From Desulfomicrobium macestii (GTDB lineage: Bacteria > Desulfobacterota > Desulfovibrionia > Desulfovibrionales > Desulfomicrobiaceae), in the NCBI RefSeq assembly GCF_014873765.1, contig NZ_JADBGG010000003.1, positions 53,737 to 117,736 of the forward strand: a DNA stretch of 64,000 nt, written 5' to 3'. Positions 27,383-37,712 of the stretch are shown one piece after another (position 1 is the stretch's first letter; every line of letters starts with the position of its first letter). The notes under the pieces are model-generated. The model was not told the DNA's origin, did no database searches, and saw only the letters and a list, made by a program, of their open reading frames with translations. A program made the translations under genes and the position numbers.

Positions 27383-29932
27383 GTGTCCAACATCAGTATC
27401 GAAAAAGAACTTCAGAAATCATATCTGGAATATTCGCTGAGCGTCATCATCGGCCGGGCCATCCCGGACGTGCGCGATGGCCTCAAACCTGTGCACCGGC
27501 GTATCCTTTTCGCCATGCACGAACTCGGCAACACCTACAACCGGGCCTACAAGAAGTCCGCCCGCGTGGTCGGTGACGTCATCGGTAAGTTTCATCCCCA
27601 TGGCGACTCGGCCGTGTACGACGCCTTGGTGCGCATGGCCCAGGAATTCAACATGCGCGATCCCCTGGTCGACGGCCAGGGCAACTTCGGCTCCATCGAC
27701 GGCGATTCCGCGGCAGCCATGCGTTACACCGAGGTGCGCATGTCCCGTCTGGCCAGTTCCTTTCTGGCCGACATCGAAAAGGACACGGTGGAGTTTCGTC
27801 CCAACTACGACAACTCCCTGCAGGAGCCCTCGGTGCTGCCGACCAAGGTCCCGAACCTGCTGGTCAACGGCTCATCGGGCATCGCCGTGGGCATGGCCAC
27901 CAACATTCCGCCCCACAACCTGGGCGAGGTGGTGGACGGAACCCTGCGCCTGCTCGACGACCCCAAGATGTCCATCGAAGATCTGATGCAGTACATCAAG
28001 GCCCCGGATTTTCCCACGGGCGCGCTCATCTACGGCAAGGCCGGCATCCGCGAGGCCTACCGCACGGGTCGCGGCTCGGTGCGCATCCGTTCGCGTATCG
28101 AGATCGAAAAGCGAAAAGGGGACCTCGAATCCATCGTCGTGAAAGAGATTCCCTACGCCCTGAACAAGTCCACCCTGGTGGAAAAGATCGCCATGCTGGT
28201 CAACGAGCGCAAGATCGAGGGCATCTCGGACCTGCGCGACGAATCGGACATGAAGGGCATTCGCATCGTCATGGATTTGAAGAAGGGCGTCTTCTCCGAT
28301 GTGATCATCAATCAGCTCTTCAAGTTCACATCCCTTGAGACCAGCTTCGGCATCAACATGATGGCCGTGGTCAACAACCGTCCCCAGCTTTTGAACCTGA
28401 AGCAGGTGCTCGAGTATTTTCTCGACTATCGCCGCGAAGTGGTCATCCGCCGCTCCCGGTTCGACCTCAGGAAGGCCCAGCATCGGGCGCACATCCTTGA
28501 GGGCCTGCGCATCGCCCTTGATTTCATCGACGAGGTTGTCGCGCTCATCCGCGCCTCCAAGACTCCGCAGGAGGCCAAGGAGCGCCTGCGCGAGCGCTTC
28601 GGCCTGTCCGATATCCAGGCTCAGGCCATTCTCGACATGCGCCTGCAGCGGCTGACCAACCTGGAGCGTGAAAAGCTCCTGGAGGAATATGCCGAGCTCC
28701 TGAAGCAGATCGAGTATCTGACCAGCGTCATCGAGAATCCCGAAGTCCTGAAGTCCGTCATCCGTCAGGAACTCGAAGACCTGCGCGAGACCTTCGTCAC
28801 GCCCCGCAAGTCCGAGCTTCTGGCCCATGATCCCGACTCCATCGACATCGAAGACATCATCCCCGACGAGCCGGTGGTCATCACCCTGTCCCGCAACGGG
28901 TATCTGAAGCGCACCAGCCTGGACAACTATCGCCAGCAGCGCCGGGGCGGAACGGGCATCACCGGGGTGCAGGTCGCGGAGGAGGATTTCATCACCTTCA
29001 TCCTCACGACCTCGAACCACCAGTACATGAATCTGTTCAGCAACAAGGGCAAGATGTACCAGGTCAAGGTGCACCAGATTCCCGAGGGCGGCCGCACGGC
29101 CCGGGGCAAGCACGTGGCCAACCTGCTCCCGCTGGACAGCAACGAGTACATCGCCGCGGCCATGACCTGCCGTGATCTGGACCAGGAGAAATTCTACTTC
29201 TTCTACACCAAGCTCGGCGTGGTCAAACGCAGCTCCATTCACCTCTATCGCAACATCCGCGCCGTGGGTCTCATCGCCCTTGGCATGCGGGACGACGATG
29301 AACTCATCGGCGTGCGCGAGGTGGAGACCGACGACGAAATGGTGCTGGTCACCATGGACGGCTACTCCATCCGCTTCGCCTGCTCCGACGTGCGCGCCAT
29401 GGGCCGCACCGCCACGGGCGTGAAGGGCCTGGCTCTGCGCAAGGGCGATCAGGTCGTGGCCGGCGTGGTGGTCAACAAGGACACCCAGCAGGAGCTCTTG
29501 ACCATCGCGGAGAACGGCTACGGCAAGCGTACCCAGGTCGAGCACTTCCGGGCCCAGTCGCGCGGCGGCAAGGGCATCATCAACATGCGCATCACGCCCA
29601 AGACCGGCAAGGTGGTCGGGGCCATGATGGTCTATCCCACGGATGAGCTCATCCTCCTGACCTCGGGCAGCAAGATCATCCGCATCGGCATCTCCGACAT
29701 CAGCCTGGTCGGCCGGGCCACCCAGGGCGTGCGCCTGGTCCGCCTTGAAGACGATCAGACCGTGGTCTGCTTCGATCATGTGCCGACCGATGCCCCGGAA
29801 GTCAGCGGCGTGCCTCGTGCCAGCGTGCCTGCCGAAAAGACGGCCCCGGACGATTCCGAGGTCCTGGACGATGATACGGATCTGCCCGATGACGACGAGG
29901 CGCTGGACGAATCCGAGGACTTGCAGGAATAG
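27383..29932 (+). CDS. gyrA: DNA gyrase subunit A
   Basis: 849 residues from GTG 27383, which has GAGG 5 nt upstream; a GTG two codons earlier (27377) is also possible. The breakage-reunion domain is complete: [20 protein letters not shown], the quinolone-pocket region [17 protein letters not shown] and catalytic Tyr in [10 protein letters not shown]. The C-terminal beta-pinwheel keeps a GyrA box as [11 protein letters not shown] (Lys replaced by Thr) and a second SRGGKGI word. The tail is strongly acidic ([18 protein letters not shown]). It starts 38 bp after gyrB and ends at a strong terminator. Confidence 0.96.
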   Translation: MSNISIEKELQKSYLEYSLSVIIGRAIPDVRDGLKPVHRRILFAMHELGNTYNRAYKKSARVVGDVIGKFHPHGDSAVYDALVRMAQEFNMRDPLVDGQGNFGSIDGDSAAAMRYTEVRMSRLASSFLADIEKDTVEFRPNYDNSLQEPSVLPTKVPNLLVNGSSGIAVGMATNIPPHNLGEVVDGTLRLLDDPKMSIEDLMQYIKAPDFPTGALIYGKAGIREAYRTGRGSVRIRSRIEIEKRKGDLESIVVKEIPYALNKSTLVEKIAMLVNERKIEGISDLRDESDMKGIRIVMDLKKGVFSDVIINQLFKFTSLETSFGINMMAVVNNRPQLLNLKQVLEYFLDYRREVVIRRSRFDLRKAQHRAHILEGLRIALDFIDEVVALIRASKTPQEAKERLRERFGLSDIQAQAILDMRLQRLTNLEREKLLEEYAELLKQIEYLTSVIENPEVLKSVIRQELEDLRETFVTPRKSELLAHDPDSIDIEDIIPDEPVVITLSRNGYLKRTSLDNYRQQRRGGTGITGVQVAEEDFITFILTTSNHQYMNLFSNKGKMYQVKVHQIPEGGRTARGKHVANLLPLDSNEYIAAAMTCRDLDQEKFYFFYTKLGVVKRSSIHLYRNIRAVGLIALGMRDDDELIGVREVETDDEMVLVTMDGYSIRFACSDVRAMGRTATGVKGLALRKGDQVVAGVVVNKDTQQELLTIAENGYGKRTQVEHFRAQSRGGKGIINMRITPKTGKVVGAMMVYPTDELILLTSGSKIIRIGISDISLVGRATQGVRLVRLEDDQTVVCFDHVPTDAPEVSGVPRASVPAEKTAPDDSEVLDDDTDLPDDDEALDESEDLQE

Positions 29933-29959
29933 ATCGCTTGGTTTTTGAATGAAGATATG

Positions 29960-29990
29960 GGCGCGCTCCGATGGGGGCGCGCCTTTTTTT
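29960..29990 (+). terminator. Rho-independent terminator after gyrA
   Basis: Stem GGCGCGCTCC (29960-29969) pairs with GGGGCGCGCC (29974-29983), 10 bp with one G-T, loop GATG, followed by seven T. It lies 27 bp after the gyrA stop. Confidence 0.93.
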
Positions 29991-30095
29991 GAGCGCCCGC
30001 CCATGTTTGCCGTCGCACTGGACGTCAAGAGGCGTGTCGTGTAAGGGCCCATGGCATGAAACGTGTACGAAAGACCGTGCGTGACGCAAGCAACA

Positions 30096-30127
30096 GGGAC
30101 GGGCGAGAAGCCGGGTCCCTTTTTTTT
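30096..30127 (+). terminator. Second terminator or attenuator in the pyrB leader
   Basis: GGGAC (30096-30100) pairs with GTCCC (30115-30119), and GGC with GCC inside it, separated by a small internal loop; loop GAGAA; then eight T (30120-30127). It lies 106 bp past the gyrA terminator and 46 bp before the pyrB ATG. As nothing needs terminating between the two hairpins, it could be an attenuator of pyrBC or the end of a small RNA. Confidence 0.7.
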
Positions 30128-30173
30128 GGTCACGATGCAATCACAACCCCCGCAGGGGCGGCAAGGCGGAGCT

Positions 30174-31106
30174 ATGAATTGGCGGCATAAGGACCTTTTG
30201 GAGATTTCCCAGCTCGATCCCGATGAGATCGCCCATATTTTCGAGACGGCGGCCCGGTTCGCGGAAGTGAATCAGCGGCCCATCAAGAAGGTGCCCATCC
30301 TGAAGGGCAAGAGCGTGGTCCTCTTCTTTGCCGAGGCCTCCACGCGCACCAAGACCTCGTTCGACATGGCCGGCAAGCGCCTGTCCGCCGACACCTTCAG
30401 CCTGACCAAGTCCGGCAGCTCCCTGCAGAAGGGCGAGAGCCTGAAAGACACGGCCCTGACCCTGCAGGCCATGAACCCCGACGCCATCGTCATCCGACAC
30501 TGGGACAGCGGGGCGGCACGGTTCCTGGCCGAACGCCTCGACTGCTCCATCATCAACGCCGGGGACGGCTGGCATGCCCATCCGACCCAGGCCCTGCTGG
30601 ACGGCTTCACCCTGCATCAGGTCTGGGGCTCCTTTGCGGGCAAGACCGTGTGCATCCTCGGCGACGTCGCCCACAGCCGGGTGGCCCGTTCGGATGTGGA
30701 ACTGCTGACCATGCTCGGGGCCCGGGTCCGCATTTGCGCTCCGCGCACACTGCTGCCGGCCATGGTCCAAACCTGGCCGGTGGAGGTTTTTTCCGACGTG
30801 GCCAAGGCCTGCGAGGGAGTGGACGCGGTCATCTGCCTGCGCCTGCAACTGGAGCGGCAGCAGGCGGGGCTGCTGCCGGATCTGCGCGAGTACGCCTGCA
30901 CCTACGGACTCAGCCCCAGGCATCTGGAAAAGGCCAAAGCGGATGTGAAGATCATGCATCCAGGGCCCATGAATAGGGGCCTTGAGATCGCTTCCGAGCT
31001 GGCCGATTGCGGGGCGAGCCTGGTCCTGGATCAGGTCGCCTCGGGCGTGGCCGTGCGCATGACCCTTTTGCATCTCTATCTGACCAGGGCTCGGATTTCG
31101 GCATGA
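30174..31106 (+). CDS. pyrB: Aspartate carbamoyltransferase catalytic subunit
   Basis: 310 residues from ATG 30174, behind AAGGCGGAG; a longer in-frame reading from a GTG at 30063 would run across the attenuator-like hairpin. PyrB makes carbamoyl-aspartate. The carbamoyl-phosphate motif [20 protein letters not shown] and the loop [20 protein letters not shown] are canonical, with [27 protein letters not shown] and [11 protein letters not shown] later. No PyrI regulatory gene follows. pyrC starts 22 bp downstream. Confidence 0.95.
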   Translation: MNWRHKDLLEISQLDPDEIAHIFETAARFAEVNQRPIKKVPILKGKSVVLFFAEASTRTKTSFDMAGKRLSADTFSLTKSGSSLQKGESLKDTALTLQAMNPDAIVIRHWDSGAARFLAERLDCSIINAGDGWHAHPTQALLDGFTLHQVWGSFAGKTVCILGDVAHSRVARSDVELLTMLGARVRICAPRTLLPAMVQTWPVEVFSDVAKACEGVDAVICLRLQLERQQAGLLPDLREYACTYGLSPRHLEKAKADVKIMHPGPMNRGLEIASELADCGASLVLDQVASGVAVRMTLLHLYLTRARISA

Positions 31107-31128
31107 TAAATTTCAGGATGGTGGTACC

Positions 31129-32442
31129 ATGGCACATGTAGACTTTTTTATTCGCAATGTTTCCTGGCAGGATCGCACCTGCGACCTGCTCATCGGCGAG
31201 GGCCGCGTTCTCGAACTTGCCGAGGCCGGAACTGTTGCCGCGCCCCAAGGCGCGTCCGGGACCGAGATCTTCGATGCCGCCGGGTTGACCCTTCTGCCGA
31301 GCCTCATCGACGCCCACGTGCATCTGCGCGAGCCCGGTCAGGAGTACAAGGAGGACATCGCCTCGGGCCTGTCCGCAGCGGCCGGGGGAGGCTTCGGCCA
31401 GGTCATGGCCATGGCCAATACCAGCCCCGTCAACGACAACGCCTCCGTGACCCGCTTCATGCTGCAAAAAGCCGCCGAGAGCTTTGCGCACGGTCCCTGG
31501 GTGCGGCCCGTCGGGGCGCTTACCGTGGGCCTTCTGGGCAAGGAGCTGGCCGCGGCCGGGGAATTGGCCCGGGCCGGATGCGTGGCCCTGTCCAACGACG
31601 GCCTGCCTGTCGAGAACACGGAACTTTTCCGGCGGGCCATGGAATACGCGGCGGATTTCGGCCTGAAGGTCATCGATCACTGCGAGGATCCATGGCTGGG
31701 CAAGGGCGGAGTCATGAACGAGGGCGAGGTATCGAGCCGTCTCGGCCTGAAGGGCATTCCGACCGTGTCCGAGGCCATGCAGGTCGCCCGCGACATCCTG
31801 CTGGCCTCCTATCTGGACCTGCCCATCCATCTGGCTCACATCAGTTGCAGGCAGTCCGTGGAGCTCATCGCGGGAGCCAAGGAGCGCGGCGTCAAGGTCA
31901 CGGCCGAGACCTGCCCGCACTATCTGCTCTGGGACGAATCGCGGGTCGAGGGATATGACACCAGCGTGCGCGTCAATCCGCCCCTGCGCACCCGCGACGA
32001 CGTGCTGGCCCTGCGCCAGGCTGTGCGCACGGGAGTCATCGACATTCTGGTCACGGACCACGCGCCCCACGCGGCTCACGAAAAGGAAGTGACCTTCGCC
32101 GATGCGCCCAGCGGCATCTCCGGCCTCGATACGGCCCTGTCCCTGACCTATGAACTGGTGCGCAGCGGAGAGCTTGAATTTGCCGACATAAGCCGCCTGT
32201 GGTGCTGGAACACGGCCGCCATCTTCGGCCTGCCCGCCAACCGCATGCAGCCCGGCGACCCTGCGGACTTTGTGCTTTTTGATCCTGATCTGGCCTGGGT
32301 GGCCACGGCCGGGGCCCTTTTGTCCAAGGGCAAGAACACGCCCTGTCTCGACAAGGAGATTCCGGGTCGGGTCATGGCCCATTTTCTGGGCGGCCGGGCC
32401 GTTTTTTCCAGGCTGGAGGCGATCACCCTGAAGCGCCCGTGA
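31129..32442 (+). CDS. pyrC: Dihydroorotase
   Basis: 437 residues, type I dihydroorotase length. Zinc ligands are all present: DAHVHLREPGQEYKED (HxH), the SNDGLPV aspartate, DHCED, ETCPHYLLWDESR and TDHAPHA with the catalytic Asp. So it looks active, unlike the metal-less PyrC-like partners found beside PyrB in some bacteria. It cyclises carbamoyl-aspartate to dihydroorotate and may associate with PyrB as in Aquifex. The two genes form a short pyrBC operon. Confidence 0.94.
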   Translation: MAHVDFFIRNVSWQDRTCDLLIGEGRVLELAEAGTVAAPQGASGTEIFDAAGLTLLPSLIDAHVHLREPGQEYKEDIASGLSAAAGGGFGQVMAMANTSPVNDNASVTRFMLQKAAESFAHGPWVRPVGALTVGLLGKELAAAGELARAGCVALSNDGLPVENTELFRRAMEYAADFGLKVIDHCEDPWLGKGGVMNEGEVSSRLGLKGIPTVSEAMQVARDILLASYLDLPIHLAHISCRQSVELIAGAKERGVKVTAETCPHYLLWDESRVEGYDTSVRVNPPLRTRDDVLALRQAVRTGVIDILVTDHAPHAAHEKEVTFADAPSGISGLDTALSLTYELVRSGELEFADISRLWCWNTAAIFGLPANRMQPGDPADFVLFDPDLAWVATAGALLSKGKNTPCLDKEIPGRVMAHFLGGRAVFSRLEAITLKRP

Positions 32443-32492
32443 CGCGGGGGCGGGCCTGAACCGATTTTGCAATCAGGGGGCACGGAAAGAAT

Positions 32493-33866
32493 ATGGCCAA
32501 CATACTTATCGTAGATGACGACCTGAGCCTGCGCGAAGTCCTTGAAATCGCCCTGATCAAGAAGGGGCATTCGGTCTGGACCGCGCCCGATTCGGCTTCG
32601 GCCCTGGCCGTGCTGCAGCAGCATTCCATCGGCCTCATCCTGCTGGACCTGCGTCTGGGCCGGGAAAGCGGGATCGATCTGCTGGTCCGCATTCGCGAGA
32701 CCTGGGCCGATGTGCCCGTGCTCATGGTCACGGCCTACGCCGACGCCAAGAGTGCCATCACGGCCATGAAGCACGGCGCCAAGGACTACATCTCCAAACC
32801 CTTTGAACTCGACGACCTGCTCTACACGGTGGAGCGCACTCTTGAGACGGCCCGCCTCAAGGAGGAAAACGACTGGCTCAAGGGGCAGATCAGCAAACAG
32901 TACGGCGAGATCATCGGCCAGAGCCGGCAGATGCAGGCTGTCTTCGATCTGGTGCGGCGCATCGCCCCGACAAACATCAGCGTGCTCGTGACCGGCGAGT
33001 CGGGCACGGGCAAGGAGCTTTTCGCCCGCTGCATTCACAGCCAGAGCCAGCGCGCCAAGCAACCGTTTCTGGCCATCAATTGCGGCGGATTGCCGGAGAA
33101 TCTGGTGGAGAGCGAGCTGTTCGGCTTTCGCAAGGGCGCCTTCACCAGCGCCGATCGGGCCAAGAAGGGCCTCCTGGAAATGGCCGAGGGCGGCACCCTT
33201 TTTCTGGACGAGGTGGGCGAACTGGCCCATTCGACCCAGGTCAAACTGCTGCGCTACGTGCAGGAGCGCTGCTTCATCCCTCTTGGCGGGACCGAAGAGA
33301 TGCGCTCGGATGTGCGCATCATCGCGGCGACCAACCGCAACGTCGAGCAAAGCGTGGCCGACGGCGATTTTCGCGAGGATCTTTACTACCGTCTGAGCGG
33401 GGTCAAGGTGCATCTTCCGCCTCTGCGCGAACGGGGGGACGACGTCCTGGCCCTGGCCGAGCATTTTCTGGAGAAGGCCTGCCGCGCCCAGAAGCGTCAG
33501 TTGCGGGGCTTTACGGCCGAAGCGCGCAAAAAACTCCTGGCCTATGGATATCCCGGCAACGTGCGTGAACTCGAAAACATCGTGGAGCGCGCCGTGGCCC
33601 TTGAACCCGGGGATACCGTCACGGCGGATTCCCTGGTCATCTACGAGAAAATCACTTCCACGGATCAGGATGGCGGAATCCAGAAGGTCCTGTCCGGGCA
33701 GATGACCCTCGACGAATATCTCGCCGTACACGAGCACAAGGTCATTTCCGAGGCGCTGCGGCGCTGTGGAGGGCATAAGGGGCGGGCTGCGGAGATGGTC
33801 GGACTCAACTTCCGGCAGTTCCGCTACCGCTTGACCAAGTCGGGGGAAAAAGATGAAGATATTTAG
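32493..33866 (+). CDS. Sigma-54-dependent response regulator (NtrC family)
   Basis: 457 residues. The receiver domain (1-120) has DDD at 8-10, phosphoacceptor D52 and the lysine in YISKPFE. The AAA+ domain has Walker [16 protein letters not shown], the sigma-54 contact loop as GAFTSAD (usually GAFTGA), and Walker [13 protein letters not shown] with the arginine-rich [12 protein letters not shown] beyond. A Fis-type HTH ends the protein ([23 protein letters not shown]), resembling PilR/NtrC tails. No histidine kinase is adjacent, so it is an orphan here. Target promoters are unknown. Confidence 0.92.
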   Translation: MANILIVDDDLSLREVLEIALIKKGHSVWTAPDSASALAVLQQHSIGLILLDLRLGRESGIDLLVRIRETWADVPVLMVTAYADAKSAITAMKHGAKDYISKPFELDDLLYTVERTLETARLKEENDWLKGQISKQYGEIIGQSRQMQAVFDLVRRIAPTNISVLVTGESGTGKELFARCIHSQSQRAKQPFLAINCGGLPENLVESELFGFRKGAFTSADRAKKGLLEMAEGGTLFLDEVGELAHSTQVKLLRYVQERCFIPLGGTEEMRSDVRIIAATNRNVEQSVADGDFREDLYYRLSGVKVHLPPLRERGDDVLALAEHFLEKACRAQKRQLRGFTAEARKKLLAYGYPGNVRELENIVERAVALEPGDTVTADSLVIYEKITSTDQDGGIQKVLSGQMTLDEYLAVHEHKVISEALRRCGGHKGRAAEMVGLNFRQFRYRLTKSGEKDEDI

Positions 33867-33926
33867 ATTGCATCCGATTATCCGATGCAGACCTTTTCAC
33901 GAACACGACCACTCAAGGAGACCTTG

Positions 33927-35249
33927 ATGCCTCAGCCGATAAAAGAAGCCGCCTCCATCTGTAAAACCATCATGCGCAACGGCTACGACGCCTACGTCAT
34001 CAACGCCGCGCTGCAGCGCAAGATTCTTGGAACCTCCAAGGATGCCGAGGTGGAGATCTGCACGGATATCGATCTTGCCGGCCTCAAAAATCTTTTTCCC
34101 GAAGTCTCCGCAGGCAGCGGGGATATCGTGGCCAGGATGAACCAGGGCAGCGCGACCTTCCTCTTTCATCCCGCCGACATGGCCGACGCTTCCCATCCCG
34201 AGGCCTGCGTTGCCCAGATCACGTCCAATATGTTGAGAAAGCTCGACAAGGACGAAGGTTTTCCCGTGAGCCTGGCCTGTCCGTTCATTCCCCGCTCCCG
34301 CGACGTTTACGATGGCTTCGAAAACATCTCCGGCGGTCAGATCAAGTTTCAGGGCATCCCCGACGAGACCCTCAAGCACGACTACCTGCGGGCCATCCGC
34401 GCCCTGCGCTTCTCGGCCAACTACCACCTGCCCATTGAGGAAAATTCCTGGATGTCCATCATTCGCGCTTCGCGTCGGGTGCTTGACTATGTCTCGGTCA
34501 CGGACATCATGGACGAATGGCGCAAGGTCGAGGCCGAGAACATGTGGCGTTTCGCCGAGCTCCTTTTCGATTCCATGATCCTGCATGGGCTGGTGCCCGA
34601 GCTTGCGGCCTTGAGCCGGATCTTTCAGGTTTTCGACGAGGAGACCGGACCGTCGTCCATCTGGGAACACACCTTGAAGGTCATGCAGCACTATCCCGAG
34701 GAGTTGCCCTACGACTGGTACGGCACCCTTGGCTGCCTCTTCCTCAATTGCGGCAAGCTGTACGCCGGGGAAGTCTACGAGGATCGCACCACCTTCTACC
34801 AGCACCACCGCATCGGCGCCAAGGTCGCGCGGAAGATCCTGAAGCGCCTGCGCCTCAACACCGAGGAAGTGGACATGATCGTGAATCTGGTCCGCAACCA
34901 CATGCGCTTTCATTTCATGCTCACGGACAAGGGCATCCGCCGCTTCAAGGCCGTGGACGACTATCCGCGCCTTATCGAGATGGCCCGGGCCGACATCAAG
35001 GCCAGAAATGCCAACTACACGGAATTCAATCACAACATGAAGATGCTGGAGCGGGCGGACATCCGCGAGGAGCTGCTCGAACCCCTGCTGAACGGCAAGC
35101 AGATCATGGATATCGCGCGCATCAAGCCCGGCCCGGCCGTTGGTCTGATCCGCGACAACCTGCTCCAGGCCCAGATCTCCGGCGACGTGAACACGATCGA
35201 AGAGGCCGAGCGTTTCGTGGCCGCCTACAAAGCCAAGGAGCAGCTCTAG
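33927..35249 (+). CDS. Degenerate CCA-adding enzyme/poly(A) polymerase-like protein with eroded HD domain
   Basis: 440 residues from ATG 33927, 6 nt after AAGGAG. The fold of tRNA nucleotidyltransferases is recognisable, including TLKHDYLRAIRALRFSANY (residues 148-166), the typical connector motif. Catalytic motifs are changed: GGxVRD reads NAALQR (26-31) and DxD reads EVE (41-43) in SKDAEVEICTD. The HD domain keeps WEHTL (246-250) and YQHHRIG but the HD dyad is LN in LFLNCGK (271-277). It probably lacks both nucleotidyl transfer and phosphohydrolase activity, and may bind RNA or regulate. A full-length intact frame argues for a maintained gene. Confidence 0.8.
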   Translation: MPQPIKEAASICKTIMRNGYDAYVINAALQRKILGTSKDAEVEICTDIDLAGLKNLFPEVSAGSGDIVARMNQGSATFLFHPADMADASHPEACVAQITSNMLRKLDKDEGFPVSLACPFIPRSRDVYDGFENISGGQIKFQGIPDETLKHDYLRAIRALRFSANYHLPIEENSWMSIIRASRRVLDYVSVTDIMDEWRKVEAENMWRFAELLFDSMILHGLVPELAALSRIFQVFDEETGPSSIWEHTLKVMQHYPEELPYDWYGTLGCLFLNCGKLYAGEVYEDRTTFYQHHRIGAKVARKILKRLRLNTEEVDMIVNLVRNHMRFHFMLTDKGIRRFKAVDDYPRLIEMARADIKARNANYTEFNHNMKMLERADIREELLEPLLNGKQIMDIARIKPGPAVGLIRDNLLQAQISGDVNTIEEAERFVAAYKAKEQL

Positions 35250-35281
35250 GCGACCCGGTTCGCGGAGCCAGTTTCCTGCCG

Positions 35282-35320
35282 AAGGCACGAGGGGCGGCTT
35301 TGTAACGCCCTTTGTGCCTT
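35282..35320. promoter_or_regulatory. Long hairpin upstream of rlmN
   Basis: 15-bp continuous stem (35282-35296 with 35306-35320, including two G-T pairs) and a 9-nt loop. No T-run follows, so it is not a standard terminator. It lies 24 bp before the rlmN start and may affect rlmN translation or process the transcript. Confidence 0.55.
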
Positions 35321-35344
35321 TGCGATTCCAGACAGTGGAGCATC

Positions 35345-36427
35345 ATGCGCAATATTCTTGAATTGACCTGCCCCGAGCTCGAAGAAGCCGTAAAAGCCAT
35401 GGGCCACCAGGGCTTTCGGGCGCGCCAGCTGTGGCAATGGCTGTGGCGCAAGGGCGTGCGCGAGTTTTCGGCCATGACCAACCTGGCCCGGGATTTCAGG
35501 GAACAGCTCGTGCGCGAGTGGGCCCTTGTCTGGCCTGAAGTGCACGAGGTGCAGACCAGCAGCGACGGGACGGTCAAGCTGCTGCTGCGTCTGGCTGACG
35601 GGGCATTGGTCGAGACCGTGCTCATCCCGGACAAGGAGCGCTACACCCAGTGCCTGTCGTGCCAGATCGGCTGCCCCATGGGCTGCACCTTCTGCAGCAC
35701 CGGGCTCATGGGTTTTTCCCGCAACATGACGGGGGGGGAGATCGCGGCCCAGGTGCTCGTGGCCAGGGACTACCTGCGCACCCACGGCCTTGGCGATGAG
35801 GTGAAGAACCTGGTTTACATGGGCATGGGCGAGCCCCTGACCAACTGGGACGAGGTGCGGCGCAGCCTGGAAATTCTCTCCAACGCCGAGGGACTTGAAT
35901 TTTCGCGTCGGCGCATCACGCTCTCGACCTGCGCCATCAAGGGCCGGATGGACGTCTTCGGGATCGAAGGCCTCGCTCTGCCGGCCATCTCCCTGCATGC
36001 CCCGACCCAGGAGATCCGGGAGCGGCTCATGCCCGGCGCGGCGCGCTGGAGCATCGAAGAGCTGATCGAGACCCTGCAGGGTCTTGAGCTCAAGGCCCGG
36101 GAGCGGGTGACCATCGAATACATTTTGATCAAAGGGGTGAACGACAGCCTCCAGCATGCCCGGCAGCTGGTGCGGCTGCTTTCGCACCTGAAATGCAAGA
36201 TCAACCTCATCGCCTACAATCCCGGCCCGGGCATCGAGTATGCAGCCCCGGAACCGGAGGACGTGCTGGCCTTTGAGGGACTCCTGCGCAAGAAGGGCTT
36301 TACCGTGACCTTGCGCAAGAGCAAGGGGCAGGATATCGCGGCTGCCTGCGGTCAGCTCAAGACCGAGGTTCAGGACCGCATGAATTCGACGACGAGCAAC
36401 GAAGGACCAAAAAATGGAACAGCCTGA
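35345..36427 (+). CDS. rlmN: Dual-specificity 23S rRNA/tRNA adenine-C2 methyltransferase RlmN
   Basis: 360 residues from ATG 35345 with GGAG upstream; the start at 35312 lies inside the hairpin stem and is less likely. This radical-SAM enzyme methylates A2503 of 23S rRNA and A37 of some tRNAs. Cluster cysteines are C110, C114 and C117 in [16 protein letters not shown]103 in YTQCLSC is the methyl-carrying type cysteine, and the second catalytic cysteine lies near the end in [28 protein letters not shown] is the family signature. The gene overlaps hisI by 14 bp. Confidence 0.94.
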   Translation: MRNILELTCPELEEAVKAMGHQGFRARQLWQWLWRKGVREFSAMTNLARDFREQLVREWALVWPEVHEVQTSSDGTVKLLLRLADGALVETVLIPDKERYTQCLSCQIGCPMGCTFCSTGLMGFSRNMTGGEIAAQVLVARDYLRTHGLGDEVKNLVYMGMGEPLTNWDEVRRSLEILSNAEGLEFSRRRITLSTCAIKGRMDVFGIEGLALPAISLHAPTQEIRERLMPGAARWSIEELIETLQGLELKARERVTIEYILIKGVNDSLQHARQLVRLLSHLKCKINLIAYNPGPGIEYAAPEPEDVLAFEGLLRKKGFTVTLRKSKGQDIAAACGQLKTEVQDRMNSTTSNEGPKNGTA

Positions 36428-36791
36428 TTTTGATAAATGCGGTGGACTTCTTCCGGTCATCGCCCAGGAGGCGGCGAGCGGCGAAGTGCTCATGCTCGCC
36501 TACATGAACGAAGAAGCCTGGAACGAGACCCTGCGTACCGGCGAGGTACATTATTACAGCCGCAGCCGGAAAACGCTGTGGCACAAGGGCGGCACTTCCG
36601 GGCATGTGCAGAAGGTGCGCTCAATACGAATGGACTGCGACAGGGACACGGTGCTGGTCCAGGTCGAGCAGATCGGCGGGGCGGCCTGTCACACGGGCCG
36701 CAGAAGTTGTTTTTATCGTGAACGAGACGCACAGGGGCGGTGGACGGACTGCTCCCCCATGGTGTTCGATCCCAAGGAGGTTTACAAATAA
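36414..36791 (+). CDS. hisI: Phosphoribosyl-AMP cyclohydrolase
   Basis: 125 residues, a monofunctional HisI without the HisE domain. It opens the purine ring of PR-AMP in histidine synthesis. Metal and substrate motifs are [65 protein letters not shown]. Translation begins inside rlmN with AAGGACC upstream; the stop shares one base with the hisG start, so hisI and hisG are coupled. The other his genes are not in this window. Confidence 0.94.
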   Translation: MEQPDFDKCGGLLPVIAQEAASGEVLMLAYMNEEAWNETLRTGEVHYYSRSRKTLWHKGGTSGHVQKVRSIRMDCDRDTVLVQVEQIGGAACHTGRRSCFYRERDAQGRWTDCSPMVFDPKEVYK

Positions 36792-37672
36792 TGGTTGATG
36801 GAAAACAGATGCGCATCGGAATACCGAAGGGTTCCCTGGAAGAGGCCACAGTCAAGCTTTTCGCCAAGGCCGGCTGGAAGGTGACCTCGCACCACCGGAA
36901 CTACTTCCCGGAAATAAACGACCCTGAACTGACCTGTTCACTGTGCCGGGCCCAGGAAATGGCCCGCTACGTGGAAAACGGTCTCCTCGACGCCGGTCTG
37001 ACCGGCAAGGACTGGATCCTCGAGAATCAGTCGGACGTCGTCATCGTGGATGACCTCATCTATTCCAAGGCCAGCAATCGTCCGGCCAAGTGGGTGCTGG
37101 CCGTGGCCGGCGACTCTCCGTACAAGCGGCCTGAAGATCTGGCCGGGAAGAAGATCGCCACGGAATTTCTGAGCTTCACCAAGCGCTATTTCGAGGAAGC
37201 GGGAATCCCCGTGGAAGTCGAATATTCCTGGGGTGCAACCGAGGCCAAGGTTGTCGAGGGACTGGTGGATGCCATCGTCGAGATCACCGAGACCGGCACG
37301 ACCATCAAGGCCCACGGCCTGCGCATCATCGCGGAGCTTTTGCAGACCAACACCCAGCTCATCGCCAACAAGGAATCCTGGAAGGATCCCTGGAAGCGGG
37401 CCAAGATCGAAAACATGAACACCCTCCTGCAGGGAGCGCTCAGAGCCGACAAGCTGGTGGCCCTGAAAATGAACGCTCCGGCCGATGTCGTGGACAAGGT
37501 CATGGCGCTGCTGCCGAGCATGAACTCCCCGACCATCGCCCATCTGCACAACTCCGACTGGCTGTCCATCGAGACCGTCGTCGAGACCTGCCAGGTTCGG
37601 GATCTGGTGCCGAAACTGCAGTCGGTGGGTGCTCAGGCCATCATCGAGTACTCCCTCAACAAGGTCATCTAA
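36791..37672 (+). CDS. hisG: ATP phosphoribosyltransferase, long form
   Basis: 293 residues from ATG 36791, behind AAGGAGG. HisG carries out the first committed step of histidine synthesis. The start [21 protein letters not shown] and [16 protein letters not shown] are HisG motifs; [20 protein letters not shown] begins the C-terminal ACT-like domain that gives histidine feedback inhibition, so this is the self-sufficient HisG_L form that needs no HisZ. None is seen nearby. A short perfect hairpin follows before the next gene. Confidence 0.94.
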   Translation: MVDGKQMRIGIPKGSLEEATVKLFAKAGWKVTSHHRNYFPEINDPELTCSLCRAQEMARYVENGLLDAGLTGKDWILENQSDVVIVDDLIYSKASNRPAKWVLAVAGDSPYKRPEDLAGKKIATEFLSFTKRYFEEAGIPVEVEYSWGATEAKVVEGLVDAIVEITETGTTIKAHGLRIIAELLQTNTQLIANKESWKDPWKRAKIENMNTLLQGALRADKLVALKMNAPADVVDKVMALLPSMNSPTIAHLHNSDWLSIETVVETCQVRDLVPKLQSVGAQAIIEYSLNKVI

Positions 37673-37678
37673 TGCGAG

Positions 37679-37696
37679 AGCCCCCAAAAGGGGGCT
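37679..37696 (+). promoter_or_regulatory. Hairpin between hisG and the TPR lipoprotein gene
   Basis: AGCCCCC-AAAA-GGGGGCT, a perfect 7-bp stem 6 nt after the hisG stop and just before the AAGGAG of the next gene. No T-run. It may protect the hisG 3' end or tune translation downstream. Confidence 0.5.
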
Positions 37697-37712
37697 GTCA
37701 AGGAGCACGGCC

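Noticed and set aside
30063..30173. N-terminal extension of pyrB from GTG 30063
   Set aside because: It would cross a T-tailed hairpin, has no ribosome site, and the extra 37 residues have no counterpart in PyrB proteins; ATG 30174 has a good site.
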